64,000 nucleotides of DNA from Pseudoips prasinana (GCA_951640165.1 OX621258.1:7897501-7961500); one strand, 5' to 3'; positions 42,429 through 53,502 are shown, numbered from the stretch's first letter. The notes: generated by a model from the sequence alone, not told the origin. Numbers and translations: made by a program.

Positions 42429-43093
42429 CTATTTGAAGTAAATAGTACCTACTTTATTTACTATTTCAAAGCTTTTAATGCATGCAAAATTTAATTATAC
42501 CCGAACAGTATTTGCGTGTGCGTGATGAATTAACTAATTGTCAGACTGACAGTCTAAATTACTAAATGCATATATTATATACTTATTTAGTCTCTATTTC
42601 CAATAAACATACACAATTTAACTAGAGTTTTATTAACTGTATGTTTTGTTACTAATAAATTTTAAATATTATACCGTTAAATTTTAGGTTACCTACTTCA
42701 ATAGGGGTTGTAATAGGTAATTGCGAAATTGAAGGTTTGTTTGGCACTCGGACGAATATTTTCATCATGTCAGCCATCATGCTTGATAAAAGCCTCCCTA
42801 AAGAATGGGGGTCGCCAAACCACCTTTTCTCGCCAAACGCTGCTTCGACTGAACGATTCTTCGAAAATTTGTTAATTCATGGACGCTCTTTCGAATGTTT
42901 ACTTTAGATTTGGGTTAGGTTAGGTTAGAATAGTGACCATCTAACGCGCGAAGCCAGTATATGTTTACAAAAAAACCCTAATCGTTTAATACAAATAATT
43001 TTCTAGACCAGGGTTACCAAATCTCATGATTTTTGGACTCGTGTCAGGATTGCGGCTGGATTTTAATCTCATGAGAGCACAGGATTTTTAGAA
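42429..43093. other. Intergenic sequence downstream of the alanine-rich protein gene
   Basis: No gene was seen. A short GGGTTAGGTTAGGTTAG run occurs near 42914 and a decayed RTE 3' end near 42770. Confidence 0.4.
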
Positions 43094-43408
43094 TCTATAC
43101 AAATAAATAAAACTGGAGTATCTGTTTGTAATATTGAAATAGCCGGTTTTTACTACATAAATATGAATATATATACGGTACATACCTACACCAAAATATT
43201 TTTTTTTACAATTTTTGTCTGCCTGTCTGTCTGTTTGTTCCGGCTAATCTCTGAAATGGCTGGACCGATTTTGACGGGACTTTTATTGGTAGGTAGCTGA
43301 TGTAATAAGGCGTAACTTAGGCTACTTTTATTTTACAAAAATTCTTTTATTTTACTAAAAAACTAAATAAACTAATTAACACGCGGATGAAGTCGCGGGC
43401 ACAGCTAG
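43094..43408 (+). mobile_element. Helitron, GTTCCGGCTAAT subfamily
   Basis: It runs A|TCTATACAAATAAATAAAAC to CGCGGGCACAGCTAG|T. The 3' hairpin is CGCGGATGAAGTCGCG. Confidence 0.78.
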
Positions 43409-43822
43409 TTTTATATAAAATACAGCCGTTAAAGCTTTGAGAGCAATATGTGTGTGAACGAGATCTGCAGCATAAAAAATGAAACATTTACGACTTTTTT
43501 TTAATTGTTAAGTACAGTTACTGTGAACAATTTGAGAGAAAATTGTCAAACTGTAAAAAATCTCAGGATTTTTCAATGAAAATCGGGCCTTTTCTCTGGA
43601 ATTTTGAGTTTCTCATTCAGCAACCCTATGTGTGACCTCAACATTTGGACCAGAATCCAGTTTCATTGCCAACTGGGGGGCTACCGCCTAATTGATCGTG
43701 ATCGGCGTTCAAACACATGAAGGTTAAAAATTACTAAATAATTTGTTCAATCGGCTTCAACGTTGAAAATTGATGACTGATACATAATAATATCCTGGGA
43801 CATTATTTACACACGGCCATCT

Positions 43823-44063
43823 GGAGCTCTACCGGCTAAGTCGCCGAATCGATTTCTTAAATGGCGTTCAAATAAATTAAGGTTTAAAATGACTTACTCA
43901 ATCCTTAAATCGGCATCAACGTTGACAATCGATTCCGGACCATTTATGACGGCACATGTGCTCATGGAAGCCGATTTAACGATTGATTAAGTCATTTTTA
44001 ACCTTTATTTATTTGAACGCCATTTAAGAAATCGATGTTTGGTGACTTAGCCGGTAGGGCCCC
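43823..44063. mobile_element. MITE-A with arms of about 95 bp
   Basis: It opens GGAGCTCTACCGGCTAAG and closes with the inverse CTTAGCCGGTAGGGCCCC. The arms share AAATGGCGTTCAAATAAAT and CGATTTAACGATTGATTAAG-like segments. A second copy is at 61265-61507. Confidence 0.87.
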
Positions 44064-44239
44064 TGATCCCAAACTAAGCAGAGCTTTTACTATGGAAACC
44101 AGATAACTGATATACTACATATACTACTTTTCTTTTGTAAATACATACTTATATAGATAATTACATCCAAACTCAGGACAAACAGACATGTTCATGCACA
44201 CAAATATTTGTCCTGGGTGGGAATCGAAAACGACCTCTG

Positions 44240-44545
44240 ACGTGACCCATTCGTCCCTCCCGCTGAAAACCTTCCGCCTGGACACAAGTTGCCGTGGCCA
44301 TCCTGGAAGTCCCTGAATAGACTCCGGACCCAAGTTGGTCGAAGCAAGGAAAACCTGCTCAAGTGGGGATTTTTAAACATTTCCGTTCTGTTCCTCAAAC
44401 TATGGCACACTTGTTAAAATGTCCTGCGTGCCCTAATGCCTGCACGTTACAAGATCTAATGGACGCTACTGACAACGCTCAACGCGTAGCTGCATTCTGG
44501 GCTGACTTAATTTAGATTGTCATCGACACGCTAAGAAGAAGGAGA
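44240..44545 (+). mobile_element. LINE C-terminal fragment inside the SINE
   Basis: The plus strand reads SLNRLRTQVGRSKENLLKWG and, after a frameshift, TMAHLLKCPACPNACTLQDL to a TAG. This is the zinc-finger-like C terminus found after the RT in several insect non-LTR elements. Confidence 0.65.
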
Positions 44546-44730
44546 CGTGAAAAGCAAGCATTTGCCAACCACGCCAACAGGCCCGCCAGTATATGACGAA
44601 TACTCATGCTCAAGTAAGCCTAATGAACTAATGATTTAGTAATTTTTAACCTTCATTTATTTGAACGCCTATCACGATCACGATTCTTACGCGCCTTAGA
44701 GGGCACCCCCCTGAGTAACGCCGTCAAACT

Positions 44731-44845
44731 TATAAATAAATCAAATATTGCTCGTTATAATATTAGTCCAGATAGTTCAGATTTCGTCTCAGACCCGTGT
44801 GACATCAAGTGAACACTATCATTTTACTGATAACTGTACGTATGA
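44731..44845 (+). promoter_or_regulatory. Candidate promoter and non-coding first exon of the downstream gene
   Basis: TATAAATA at 44731 is followed by CAGA-type initiator candidates at 44769 and 44778 and a donor-like ACT|GTACGT at about 44845. Another donor (TTTG|GTAAGTA) is at 45248. This could be the 5' exon that splices to the acceptor at 48826, but nothing proves it. Confidence 0.25.
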
Positions 44846-45309
44846 TACACATATTGCGTTTTATTTACACTTGTTATTAGAACTTGGGATTTACAATACC
44901 TACTATTTTAAATGTTAAATTCTATTAAATTACGAGAATCTTATTATAACTGTGATAAGATAATTTAAATGTCAAATTCTGTTAAATTAGGACAGTCTTG
45001 TTATAATTGTGTTAACAAATTTTAAATGTTAAATTATGGTAAATTAGGAGAGTCTTATTAAAATAGTGTTTACAAATCTGATTTTTGAATACTGTTAGTA
45101 GATATTGATTTATTGTGCAGTAAATTGATTGTCGAAGGGAGGACGCCAAGTCAAAGTACAAGAATTATGGCATTTGTTTGTAGTTATGTATTTGCCTACG
45201 TTTGACAATCGATAGATTCAGCTGCGTTGTCCCGACTCGTGAAATTTGGTAAGTACATTACATAATTTTTTTTAAAACAATACTTTTTTATGATTTTTTA
45301 TCAGAATAA

Positions 45310-45897
45310 TAAAAAAACCGGCCAATGCGAGTCGGACTGGTCCATGAAGGGTTCCGTAGCAGCAAGTATTTCAGTTGATTAAATGAAAGCAAATTGCGGT
45401 TTACGATTTATGACGTATTAAAAAAAACTACTTGCTAGATTTCGTTTCGTACCAATTTTCGTTGTTAGTTTGCACGGTAAGGTACATCACATATTGTTTT
45501 TAGTTTTATCATTCTCATAAATTAGAAGTTACAGGGCACTCATTTTACCACTTTGGAAGTGTCTCTCGCGCAAACTATTCAGTTTAGAAAAAAATGGTAT
45601 CAGAAAACTTCTTATCATTTTTGAAGACCTATCCATAAACACCCCACATGTATGGGTACGATGGAAAAAAAATTTTTGAGATTCAGTTCTATGTATGGGG
45701 ACCCCCCAAAATTATTGTTCTTTTTGTATTTTTGTCAAAAATCTTAATGCGGTTCACCGAATACATCTACTTACCAAGTTTCAACAGTACGGCTCTTATG
45801 GTTTCGGAAAAAAGTGACTGTGACGGACGGACAGACAGACAGACATGCCGAATCTATAAGAGTTCCGTTTTTTGCCATTTGGCTACGGAACCCTAAA
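45310..45897 (+). repeat. Dispersed 'gggttccgta' repeat, family B
   Basis: It starts AAACCGGCCAATGCGAGTCGG, then AAGGGTTCCGTAGCAGC, and ends GGCTACGGAACCCTAAAA. The inner CCGTAGC/GCTACGG ends are inverted. A second copy is at 59660-60208. Confidence 0.8.
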
Positions 45898-45954
45898 ATC
45901 ATATTCTATCTTCATATTGTGATCGCCGAACCATCTAGCTACCCGATACAAATA

Positions 45955-46015
45955 AGCCGGCCAAAAGCGAGTCGGACTCGCGTACGCAAGGTTCCGTACA
46001 TCTACAAAAACGTCA
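45955..46015 (+). repeat. 5' fragment of the 'gggttccgta' repeat
   Basis: It reads GCCGGCCAAAAGCGAGTCGG and then AAGGTTCCGTACATC, followed directly by a SINE. Confidence 0.6.
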
Positions 46016-46045
46016 AAATTATGGAATGTTTGTTATGTGGAAGAT

Positions 46046-46295
46046 AATATCTGGGGACAATGCCACACAGATCATCCTAGCCCCAAACTAAGCAAAGCTT
46101 GTACTATGGGTACCAGGCGAAGGTATACATACTTATATAGATAGATAAATACTTATATACATAGAAAACATCCATGACTCAGAAACAAATATTCGGGCTC
46201 ATCACACAAATATTTGCACTTACCGGGATTCGAACCCAGGCAGGACCATCAGCTTCGTAGGCAGGATCACTACCAACTAGGCTACGGTGACCGTC
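46046..46295 (-). mobile_element. SINE family 1
   Basis: A full-length minus-strand copy with A box CCTAGTTGG-type head and a B box. A small duplication (CAGGCAGGACC) lies next to the B box. Confidence 0.85.
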
Positions 46296-46627
46296 AATTC
46301 CCTTAAATATCTATTTTATCCTGTATTAGAATGTTTGTAGTGGGGGAGACCCCTTAAATATTTATTTATCATGTTTTCTGAAAAAAAGCAAACAATAGTA
46401 ATACATCATCTGTGAAAACAACTGTCTAACTATCACGGTTCGTGAGATACAGATAACACATACAGTTTATACCTACATATAACTTTTACAAAATGTTCCT
46501 TGTTCAACTTTTCTTCTTAAAAGCAAGTAAAGAACGGAATTGACAAAAACAATAGAATCGCGATATCTCCGGCTGGTTGCCATAGACAAAAATCTATGAT
46601 CAATTATTATTGATCGTAGATAGTTTG

Positions 46628-46693
46628 TTTATTCATGTGCAGCTTTATTTTGTCAAAGACTAAAAGTTTTTGACTAAATAAAGCATGAATAAA
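46628..46693. repeat. Imperfect 66-base hairpin
   Basis: TTTATTCATG ... CTTTATTT ... GTCAAA pairs with TTTGAC ... AAATAAAG ... CATGAATAAA around a loop of about 10 bases. It may be a very small palindromic element. Confidence 0.65.
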
Positions 46694-47069
46694 TGAAGCC
46701 ATCCATTCACTTACGATCCTAATTATAGTGTATGATTTGTGTTACTTTTATTTTACTTTTATTTGTGAAGTCATACTAATTTGGTATGCAATAAATCTAT
46801 ATCATTTAGTATAATTTATTTATTGCTCTCCTCTTACTGCTTACTTTACTTAGAGTTCCTATCCATCCAAAGGTTGTCAGGAAAAGATCGCTTAAGGCCA
46901 TGACATTGCATACGTTGGATATAAATAAGATAATGTATTTTTTTTTCGGTTGTGTGTATGCAATAAAGAGTATTCTATCTGTCTATCTATCTTTTGTTTA
47001 AGATAGGCTATGCTTGGAGTTTCCATATGAGGTCGAATCAAAAATACTGAAATTCGCAGGCGAACCTAA

Positions 47070-47348
47070 GTAACTGACATAGTCTGAAAAATTACCGAAC
47101 GGAAGTGGCCGTGGGCAGGGCACATAGCTCATAGAGCCGACGGCCGCTGGGGCAAAAGGTTCTCAAGTTGCGACTATGAATCGGAAGACGCAGCGTGGGC
47201 AGGCCGCCTACAAGATGTACCGATTATCTTGTGAGGGTCGGTGGAAGTCGCTGGATGTGAATAGCGCAAGACCGACGATTGTGGAGATCTTTGGGGGAGG
47301 CCTTTGTCCATCGGAGGGAGTCTTTCGGCTGATACGATGATGATGATT
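47070..47348 (+). mobile_element. RTE-type non-LTR 3' end
   Basis: It carries the same 3' region as 38505 (GGCAGGGCACATAGCTCATA, GTGGAGATCTTTGGGGGAGG) with several frameshifts, and ends in (GAT)n. Confidence 0.8.
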
Positions 47349-47449
47349 GTTTGGATCCAGCGCGCCTAATATATGACGAAAGGCTGGACTTAAATTAAAG
47401 CAAGTGAACTGTATAATACTTTTGTATAATAAACAAATGAATAGTACAG

Positions 47450-47990
47450 TTTGGAACTGATAAGTGCGACAAACGTGTGTTACGTGCGTTCGGTATTGCT
47501 TATAGTTTCACACTCATGTGTGATGGAAGGGCGGTTAGCTGACCGGCCGCTGCGTGCGCGGCGGTGCTGGCACGAGCGTACACCCGCGCCCCCGCCGCAG
47601 TGCCGTCCCCTCTCAGGCCGGTTGCGATGTGTCACGAACAATGATCGATCTAACCTTGCAGCAGAGCTGCATAGCTCATATCTGGTGGAAAAGCATCCAT
47701 TCCCTACTTCACCTGACATCTAGAGCCCTGTGTACCTACTCCTTAGATTTGTTTACCAACACAGCCCTCCGGTATCGTATTAATCGTAGTAGCCCTTGCC
47801 CTTTGCCCGATAACCCTTTACTTCCCAATAGTTATCGTAATTGGTTAATTTATTGCCTGACCCGGGTTCAGGGTATCGAGAAATATCTACTCCCAGTGTT
47901 GAGTCGATAGAAGAAACACAATATTAAGTTAAGGTATTTAGAAACTCTTGTGGCTCTGTATACAATTTGATATTTATTAATACTAATAAA
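47450..47990. other. Unassigned intergenic block with a GC-rich patch
   Basis: Bases 47520-47640 are strikingly GC-rich (GACCGGCCGCTGCGTGCGCG, then CGCGCCCCCGCCGCAGTGCC). Open frames here carry no domain I recognise. It may be a CpG-rich repeat end or a regulatory patch upstream of the 48.8-kb gene. Confidence 0.35.
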
Positions 47991-47992
47991 TT

Positions 47993-48066
47993 GGGGTGGT
48001 TGGTAAATACCTTTCACGCCGCAAGTCGTGTGTTCGATTTCCACCCAGGTCAGATATATGTGTGTA
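47993..48066 (+). mobile_element. SINE family 2 head
   Basis: It reads GGGGTGGTTGGTAAATACC and then GTGTTCGATTTCCACCCAGG. It is truncated after about 75 bases and followed by another repeat. Confidence 0.65.
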
Positions 48067-48072
48067 TGAACA

Positions 48073-48365
48073 TAAAAAAATAAAACCCGGCCAAGTGCGA
48101 GTCGGATTCGCGCTCGAAGGGTTCGGTACCATTATCAATACAGACGACAAAAATCACGTTAGTTGTATGGGAGACCCCTTAAATATCTATTATATTCTAT
48201 TTTATAGTATTTGTAGTTATAGCGGCAACAGAAATACATCAACGGTGAAAATTTCAACTATCAATCTGTCCCAGTTCATGAGATGCAGCTTGGTGACAGA
48301 CGGACAGACAGACAGCGGAGTCTTAGTAATAGGGTCGCATACCCTTTGGATACAGAACTCTAAAA
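48073..48365 (+). repeat. Dispersed 'gggttccgta' repeat, family A
   Basis: It starts AAACCCGGCCAAGTGCGAGTC, then GAAGGGTTCGGTACC, and ends TTTGGATACAGAACTCTAAAA. Confidence 0.72.
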
Positions 48366-48833
48366 ATGAAACTTGACAGGCAGATGTTAGAGCTGACACA
48401 CGTACGAGGAAATGGTTTTCTATTCATCATTTTTTAGGTGGTACAGAACCTTAGTTAGTTAGTTGGGCGATTGGTTTCCGCACTTAGCCTTCTGATTGGG
48501 CCATTGTACGTGAACTTATTAGCTACTCGAACCATTTCAGTTCCTTCCAGAAGTCAAAGAGGCCTCGAAAACTTGGCTTGAGTGCTTCCTTCAGTGTCTT
48601 CGGATCGTTTAGGAACTTTGTCCGTTAACTATCAACGCTTACGGAACCTTAAAAAGTGTCAGAAATATTAAACGACTCCGTGCTGAAAATAGCCCCTTTG
48701 CAAACACTCCTCTTTTCATAATTCGCGTTGAAGACCTCACAGCAATACAACCTTTCATGTAATATCACCGACATTTCATTTCAGAGGCAACTTTCAAAGG
48801 CATTCAATATAAAATTTCTTTTTCAGGACCGAC

Positions 48834-49715
48834 ATGAAGCACTTTTTATTTCTGTCAAGCCTCGCGGCGTTTACGACTGTAATATCCGGGCGGGCGTATT
48901 GTGACGCCTGTTTCGATAGAATCTGCTATTCCAAAGAGACAATATTCGAAAACTATCCGATATCCGGCCAATTAGCTGTCGATAGGGGCGAAAATATCGT
49001 CTACTTTCACTATGAAGATCATGAGAACCATACTTTAGGTTACGATTTAGTGGAGAAAACATTCCTTTATCTGCCTGGAATTCAATTTTCTTTCGCTAAA
49101 ACTGTCGATGAGTCAACTAGAGATGTTTACGTCGCGGATACTAAAGGGATACTTAAGTACAGCCCTATCATTAACGCGACTATCCGCTTCGGCCTTTTTA
49201 ATGAGACTATCTCGCATATGCAATATAAAGACAAAATTTATTATACAATTTCCATGAGAAAAGGACTGTTTACTTTTGACGAACAGTCTCAAACCATTGG
49301 TGCGTTAAAAGACTTCTATATTACCGAATTTATTGTGGATAAAAGAGACGACATATATTTCACGAGTGAATATGTCTTGTATTGCTTGAGAAAAGGAGAT
49401 ACGAAGCCATCTTTAACATCGTATATCATATATTCTTTGGCAACAGATATTAACGACAATGCTTATTTTATACAGAGAGAAAACAGAGGCTTGTATAAAA
49501 TTGACTACAGAACTGGAAAGCTGAACGAAGAGCATGGAATTGGCGCGTTTACGAGAGGGTCTCCTTATACAGTAGTATTTGACAATTATAATAATTTGAT
49601 TTACTTTGACAATGGGTCAGATAAACTGTTATACTTGAAGCCGAACTACGCTAGATGTAACGTGACAAGCGAAGGCATTGGCAAAGCAATGAGAAAGAAA
49701 GTTACACGTTATTAG
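48834..49715 (+). CDS. Ommochrome-binding protein-like secreted protein
   Basis: The frame of 293 residues starts at an ATG eight bases after a clear acceptor (CTTTTTCAG, ending 48826), so a non-coding exon lies upstream. Residues 1-19 form a signal peptide (MKHFLFLSSLAAFTTVISG). A cysteine cluster follows (C23, C26, C31 in CDACFDRIC), and five N-glycosylation sequons are visible (NHT, NAT, NET, NGS, NVT). The rest alternates short beta-type segments (LAVDRGENIVYFHY, DVYVADTKGILKY, DDIYFTSEYVLY, NLIYFDNGSDKLLYL), a pattern that suggests a beta-propeller. Layout and motifs match the moth ommochrome-binding proteins, hemolymph and epidermal carriers of ommochrome pigments. It could be a divergent paralogue with another ligand. 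Confidence 0.78.
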   Translation: MKHFLFLSSLAAFTTVISGRAYCDACFDRICYSKETIFENYPISGQLAVDRGENIVYFHYEDHENHTLGYDLVEKTFLYLPGIQFSFAKTVDESTRDVYVADTKGILKYSPIINATIRFGLFNETISHMQYKDKIYYTISMRKGLFTFDEQSQTIGALKDFYITEFIVDKRDDIYFTSEYVLYCLRKGDTKPSLTSYIIYSLATDINDNAYFIQRENRGLYKIDYRTGKLNEEHGIGAFTRGSPYTVVFDNYNNLIYFDNGSDKLLYLKPNYARCNVTSEGIGKAMRKKVTRY

Positions 49716-50204
49716 ACAGATATGTCTAGCTATTCGGCTTGAGTATTCGGCGAAACGCTAATAATATTTGTGACTGAAGAAGAGTTTGTTATAAATTATA
49801 TTTCTTGTTTTATTTTATTGTTCTTGTTTTGAATCATTATTCACAATATATGAATTACATAAAAATGCGTCGTATGTTCTTTCTTATAAATAAAAATAAA
49901 TTATAACTATTAAAGTACTTGACTCTGAATTAGGGATATCCTACCCTAATTGCCTAGTTTTTATAAGAATATTATTGGAAAGAAAGTTGTACGTTAAAGA
50001 CGGATATCTGAAACCATTTGAACTGATTTTCGGAAATTATTATTATATCTGTCTAAAACTATCCGGATTACATAAAATAGTTTATTATAAATAGTTTAAT
50101 AACGAAGTATATTTACCTACTTAGCATTTTTTTAAATCAATGTTCAATTTTATTTAATATTTTTTTATTTAAAGTAATATTATGTAGTTTATCAGTTACC
50201 TGGT

Positions 50205-50280
50205 TTCCTTAGTACAAGCTCTGCTTAGTTTGGAATCAGATGACAATGTGTGAATAATGTCCCAGGATATTACTATTATT
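50205..50280 (+). repeat. SINE family 2, 3' end only
   Basis: GTACAAGCTCTGCTTAGTTTGG, in pieces, leads to AATAATGTCCCAGGATATTAC, the 3' terminus of family 2. Confidence 0.7.
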
Positions 50281-50519
50281 ATAAATCATTTACGAGCTCT
50301 ATCCTTCCAAATTGCAATTGTTTAATAATAATGAGTAACAATGAATTTTATTTGTATTTAATATTTCCAGTGTAGTATTTATATCAAAACGAATTGTATT
50401 AATAATCGCCGTTCTTTATATATATAAAGAACGGCGAATATATATTTAGCATATATATATATATATTAAAACATAAGTTGTTTGTTTAGGTTATAAAGTA
50501 TATATGTTGGCTGGTTATA

Positions 50520-50654
50520 CAGACGCCAGCACATCAAGGTTCCCCAATCTGTCAAATATTCCCAATTGAAAGTGAACCTCATGCTTTTGTGATAACGTTG
50601 AAAATCTATAAAAAAAAATTGACAGATTGGGGTAGCTGCATGTGCTGACGTCTG
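50520..50654. mobile_element. TA-target MITE
   Basis: A 135-bp copy with TA on each side and near-perfect long arms. Its partner is at 55275 in the other arm. Confidence 0.87.
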
Positions 50655-50991
50655 TACTTTGTATTACTGTGCAGTCGGTATAGTATTTTTCTAGACAAAT
50701 TAGTTAGTATATTTTCTAAACAAATTATTTCACAAATTATAAATCGCTTTTCGCCTCTTATTTGACTCCCGTTCAGCGTTTTTAATTACAGAATTATAAT
50801 AATGTTCTCCTGGTCGAATTTCCACCACGGCGGCCAGTTTCAATAGAGTCTTGCCATCTGCGTGGGACATAATTACTATATTACTAGTTCGGTAGATTTT
50901 GAGTGAAGAAGTAACAAACATTCATAGTCACACAGTCACAATCTTTCGCCTTTATAATATTAGTGTGATTGTGATATGCATGTATTTTAAA

Positions 50992-52613
50992 CTAGCTGTG
51001 CCCCGCGGATTTACCCGCGTTAAATTTTATCAATTATCATAGCTCCTCCCCCGTAGGTGATAGCGTGATAATATGTAGCCTATGGTGTACCGCAAGGTTC
51101 GCACCTAGGACCCTTATTTTACAATGCTTACTTGTTCGATATTAAAGATTCTTTTTTAAACTCAAAACACTTAATGTACGCAGATGATAAAAAAATATTT
51201 TGTAAAGATACTAATATTCATGATTGCGAAGCTATTCAAGCAGACCTTTATAGGCTTAGTAATTACTACAAAACAAATAAAATATCAGTCAATATTAATA
51301 AGTGCCAAAAAATTAGTTACTCTCGAAAAAAACATCCAATACAGTTTACATATACCTAACTTTGATGGAACCATTATAAGTGAAATCAATACAGTTCGTG
51401 ACTTAGGAGTTGTATTTGATTGCAAATTATCGTTTTCAGAACACATAGACTTCATCACTATAAAAGCATTTAAAAATCTGGGATTCGTGCTAAGAACTTG
51501 CAAAAAAATTAAAAATATTGAGTCACTTAAATCTATTTATTTCGCATATGTGCGTAGTACACTCGAATATGCAAGCCCTATCTGGTCACCGATTTACATT
51601 ATTTATACAAGTCAAATAGAGCGCATCCAAAAAAGAATTGTCAATCATCTAAATTATCGCCTTCGAAAACTCCCAATATCTTACCAACAAAGTATCAGCT
51701 CGCATGCCATATTAACCCTCGAAGAACGACGCAAAGTATTAGACATGTGCCTGCTATATGACATCCTCAATGGACGCCTTGACTGCTCCGAGTTGCTGTC
51801 TCAAGTGACATTTAACATACCTCTCCGACGAACTCCTCACACTCCAATGTTGCACGTATCCCGCACGTAAATATGCCCAAAATAGTGTGCTTACACGAAT
51901 TGCTCGAACACACAATACAACCTTCAAAGAAATTGATATCTTTTCTTCTTTAAAAAATCTTATAAATCCCAAATTATAAGCACCATAAAAACAAACGACT
52001 AAGATCTAATAATCCTATTTGAATTTGTATATATTCAGTCTTACTTTAGAATGTATAATAATAAATTAAAATTAACTATGTATACTTACAACATTATATA
52101 TATCTTTAATATCATTGGGTGGACATCGATGTATCACATCACTTCATTTCTCGCAATTAACACCTACTTAATCGAGACTACCTACTGCATACATTAGCGT
52201 GCAGTAGTCTCACCACATCAATGTCTGATAAATGATTGGTGTCAGCATTATATTTTATGTCCGTTTTTTAGCCAACTACACTTTTAATGTTACACTAAGG
52301 AAAACCTGTCATTGGCCTTCCCTTTATATTGTATCATGTAAATTGTGTCATTATCTGTATCGTTTTTGGTTTTCTTAATAAATAAATAAAATAAATAAAC
52401 TATATGTTGACCCGGCCGTATGTTGTTCATGCAAAATTTGAAGTAAATCCATGCTGTACTTTTTGAGTTTAGCCCGGACATACATACAGACAAACAGACA
52501 CACAGACACACAAAAATTCTAAAAACTATATTTTTGGCTTCGACTTCTATTGTGGATCACGCCCCAAGTATCCTTTTAAAAAAATATTCAATGTACAGTT
52601 TTGACTTTCCTAC
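50992..52613 (-). mobile_element. Helitron family B split by a LINE
   Basis: The 3' end A|CTAGCTGTGCCCCGCGG is at 50992. The element breaks at 51083 in TAGCCTAT and resumes at 52400 with CTATATGTTGACCC. Confidence 0.85.
51084..52399 (+). mobile_element. 5'-truncated LINE insertion (RT palm and C terminus)
   Basis: It opens exactly at RT block B (GVPQGSHLGPLFYNAY) and carries block C as YADD (LMYADDKKIF). After a one-base frameshift near 51355 it continues with LGVVFDCKLSFSEHIDFITI and RIQKRIVNHLNYRLRK to a stop at 51870. It ends in an (AAATA)n tail and is flanked by CTAT at 51080-51083 and 52400-52403. The clade is jockey/CR1-like; it is inactive. Confidence 0.87.
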
Positions 52614-52620
52614 GATATAT

Positions 52621-52858
52621 ATATTCGTGCTCATCACACAAATATTTGCACTTACCGGGATTTGAACCCAGGACCACCAGCTTCGTAGGCAGGAGCACTA
52701 CCAACTAGGCTACGGTGACCGTCAATATATAGATTACACCCAGACTCAGGACGAACAGACATGTTCATGCACACAAATATCTGTCCTGGGCAGGAATCAA
52801 ACTCACGACCTGCGGCATGAAAGGCAAGTATTAATTTACCAACCACGCCAACCTAAAT
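52621..52858 (-). mobile_element. SINE family 1 (52621-52723) nested in SINE family 2 (to 52858)
   Basis: The SINE 1 head ends GGTGACCGTC at 52723 and is followed at once by the body and head of SINE 2 (CCTGGGCAGGAATCAAACTC, then ACCAACCACGCCAACC). Confidence 0.82.
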
Positions 52859-53171
52859 AAATGCATTACCTATTATAATTATAGAGGTACATGCCCTCTC
52901 CGATTCCAATGGGTTGAATCTTCGATCAATAAATTATTGATCGAAGGGTTGAATGGATAATAATGTAGAACGCCAGTTGCACATAACGACCCTCTCATGC
53001 ATCTCTACGTCAGTCACCTGAGCCTGCGCTAACTATCCCTGACTGCCAAGGTCTGAGGGGCGATCTAGCTGTCATGACCGGTAAGAGTTTGGGTACAGGA
53101 CCTTTACGTGGGCTCTGGGGCACGGGGCTGGAACACTGCCAACTTTCAGGCTCAATAAATGGGTGCTAATT
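52621..53171. repeat. Inverted segmental duplication 2, left arm
   Basis: It is the reverse complement of 57333-58683 without the LINE there. The order is a truncated SINE 1 inside SINE 2 at the same internal position, then a unique block with a 27-base palindrome at 52920-52946, then CACGGGGCTGGAACACTGCC. Confidence 0.88.
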
Positions 53172-53189
53172 TAACAGACTTACTTTTAA

Positions 53190-53502
53190 CTAGCTGGGCG
53201 CCGAGGTTTTACCCGCGTAAAATTTTATGAATGATCACAGCTTCTCCCACGTAGGTGATAGCGTGATAATATGTAGTCTAAATGTTGACCCGACCTCTTA
53301 GTAATATTCATGCAAAATTTGAAGTAAATCCATGCAGCACTTTTTGAATTTAGCCCGGACATACATACAGACAAACAGACAAAAATTATAAAAACAATAT
53401 TTTTGCCTTCGTTATGGATCGTAGATCACGCACCAAGTATCCTTTTTAAAAAATATTCAATGTACAGTTTTCACTTTCCTACGATTTGATTATATGTATA
53501 GA
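53190..53502 (-). mobile_element. Helitron family B
   Basis: The reverse ends are A|CTAGCTGGGCGCCGAGG and TTATATGTATAGA|T, with the family body between. Confidence 0.85.

Larger units (their letters stand above)
43779..44590 (-). mobile_element. SINE family 2 carrying two insertions
   Basis: The 3' end (AATATCCTGGGACATTATT) is at the left and the tRNA-like head (GCCAACCACGCCAACAGG) at the right. The body is broken by MITE-A at 43823-44063 and by a LINE fragment at 44240-44545. Confidence 0.75.
43672..44712. mobile_element. Foldback MITE-B, split by nested insertions
   Basis: The left half 43672-43778 (GGGGGGCTACCGCC, then GGCGTTCAAACACATGAAGG) and the right half about 44605-44712 (inverse order, ending AGGGCACCCCCC) are inverted repeats of each other. 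About 0.8 kb of other elements lies between them. Confidence 0.65.
50479..52613. repeat. Inverted segmental duplication 1, left arm (with a LINE inside)
   Basis: Without the LINE at 51084-52399 this arm is about 820 bases. It is the reverse complement of 54624-55451, including the same joined elements: TA-target MITE, a stretch with CGTGGGACAT and GCCGCCGTGG-type sequence, a Lep1 5' fragment, and a Helitron family B. Confidence 0.88.

Noticed and set aside
42905..42940. Interstitial telomere (TTAGG)n
   Set aside because: Only about three units of GGTTAGGTTAG, with a similar short run near 53871. It is too short and seems part of a dispersed repeat.
47554..47910. 118-codon open frame as a gene
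   Set aside because: No start context, splice signals, homology or composition bias. It arises from a GC-rich patch.
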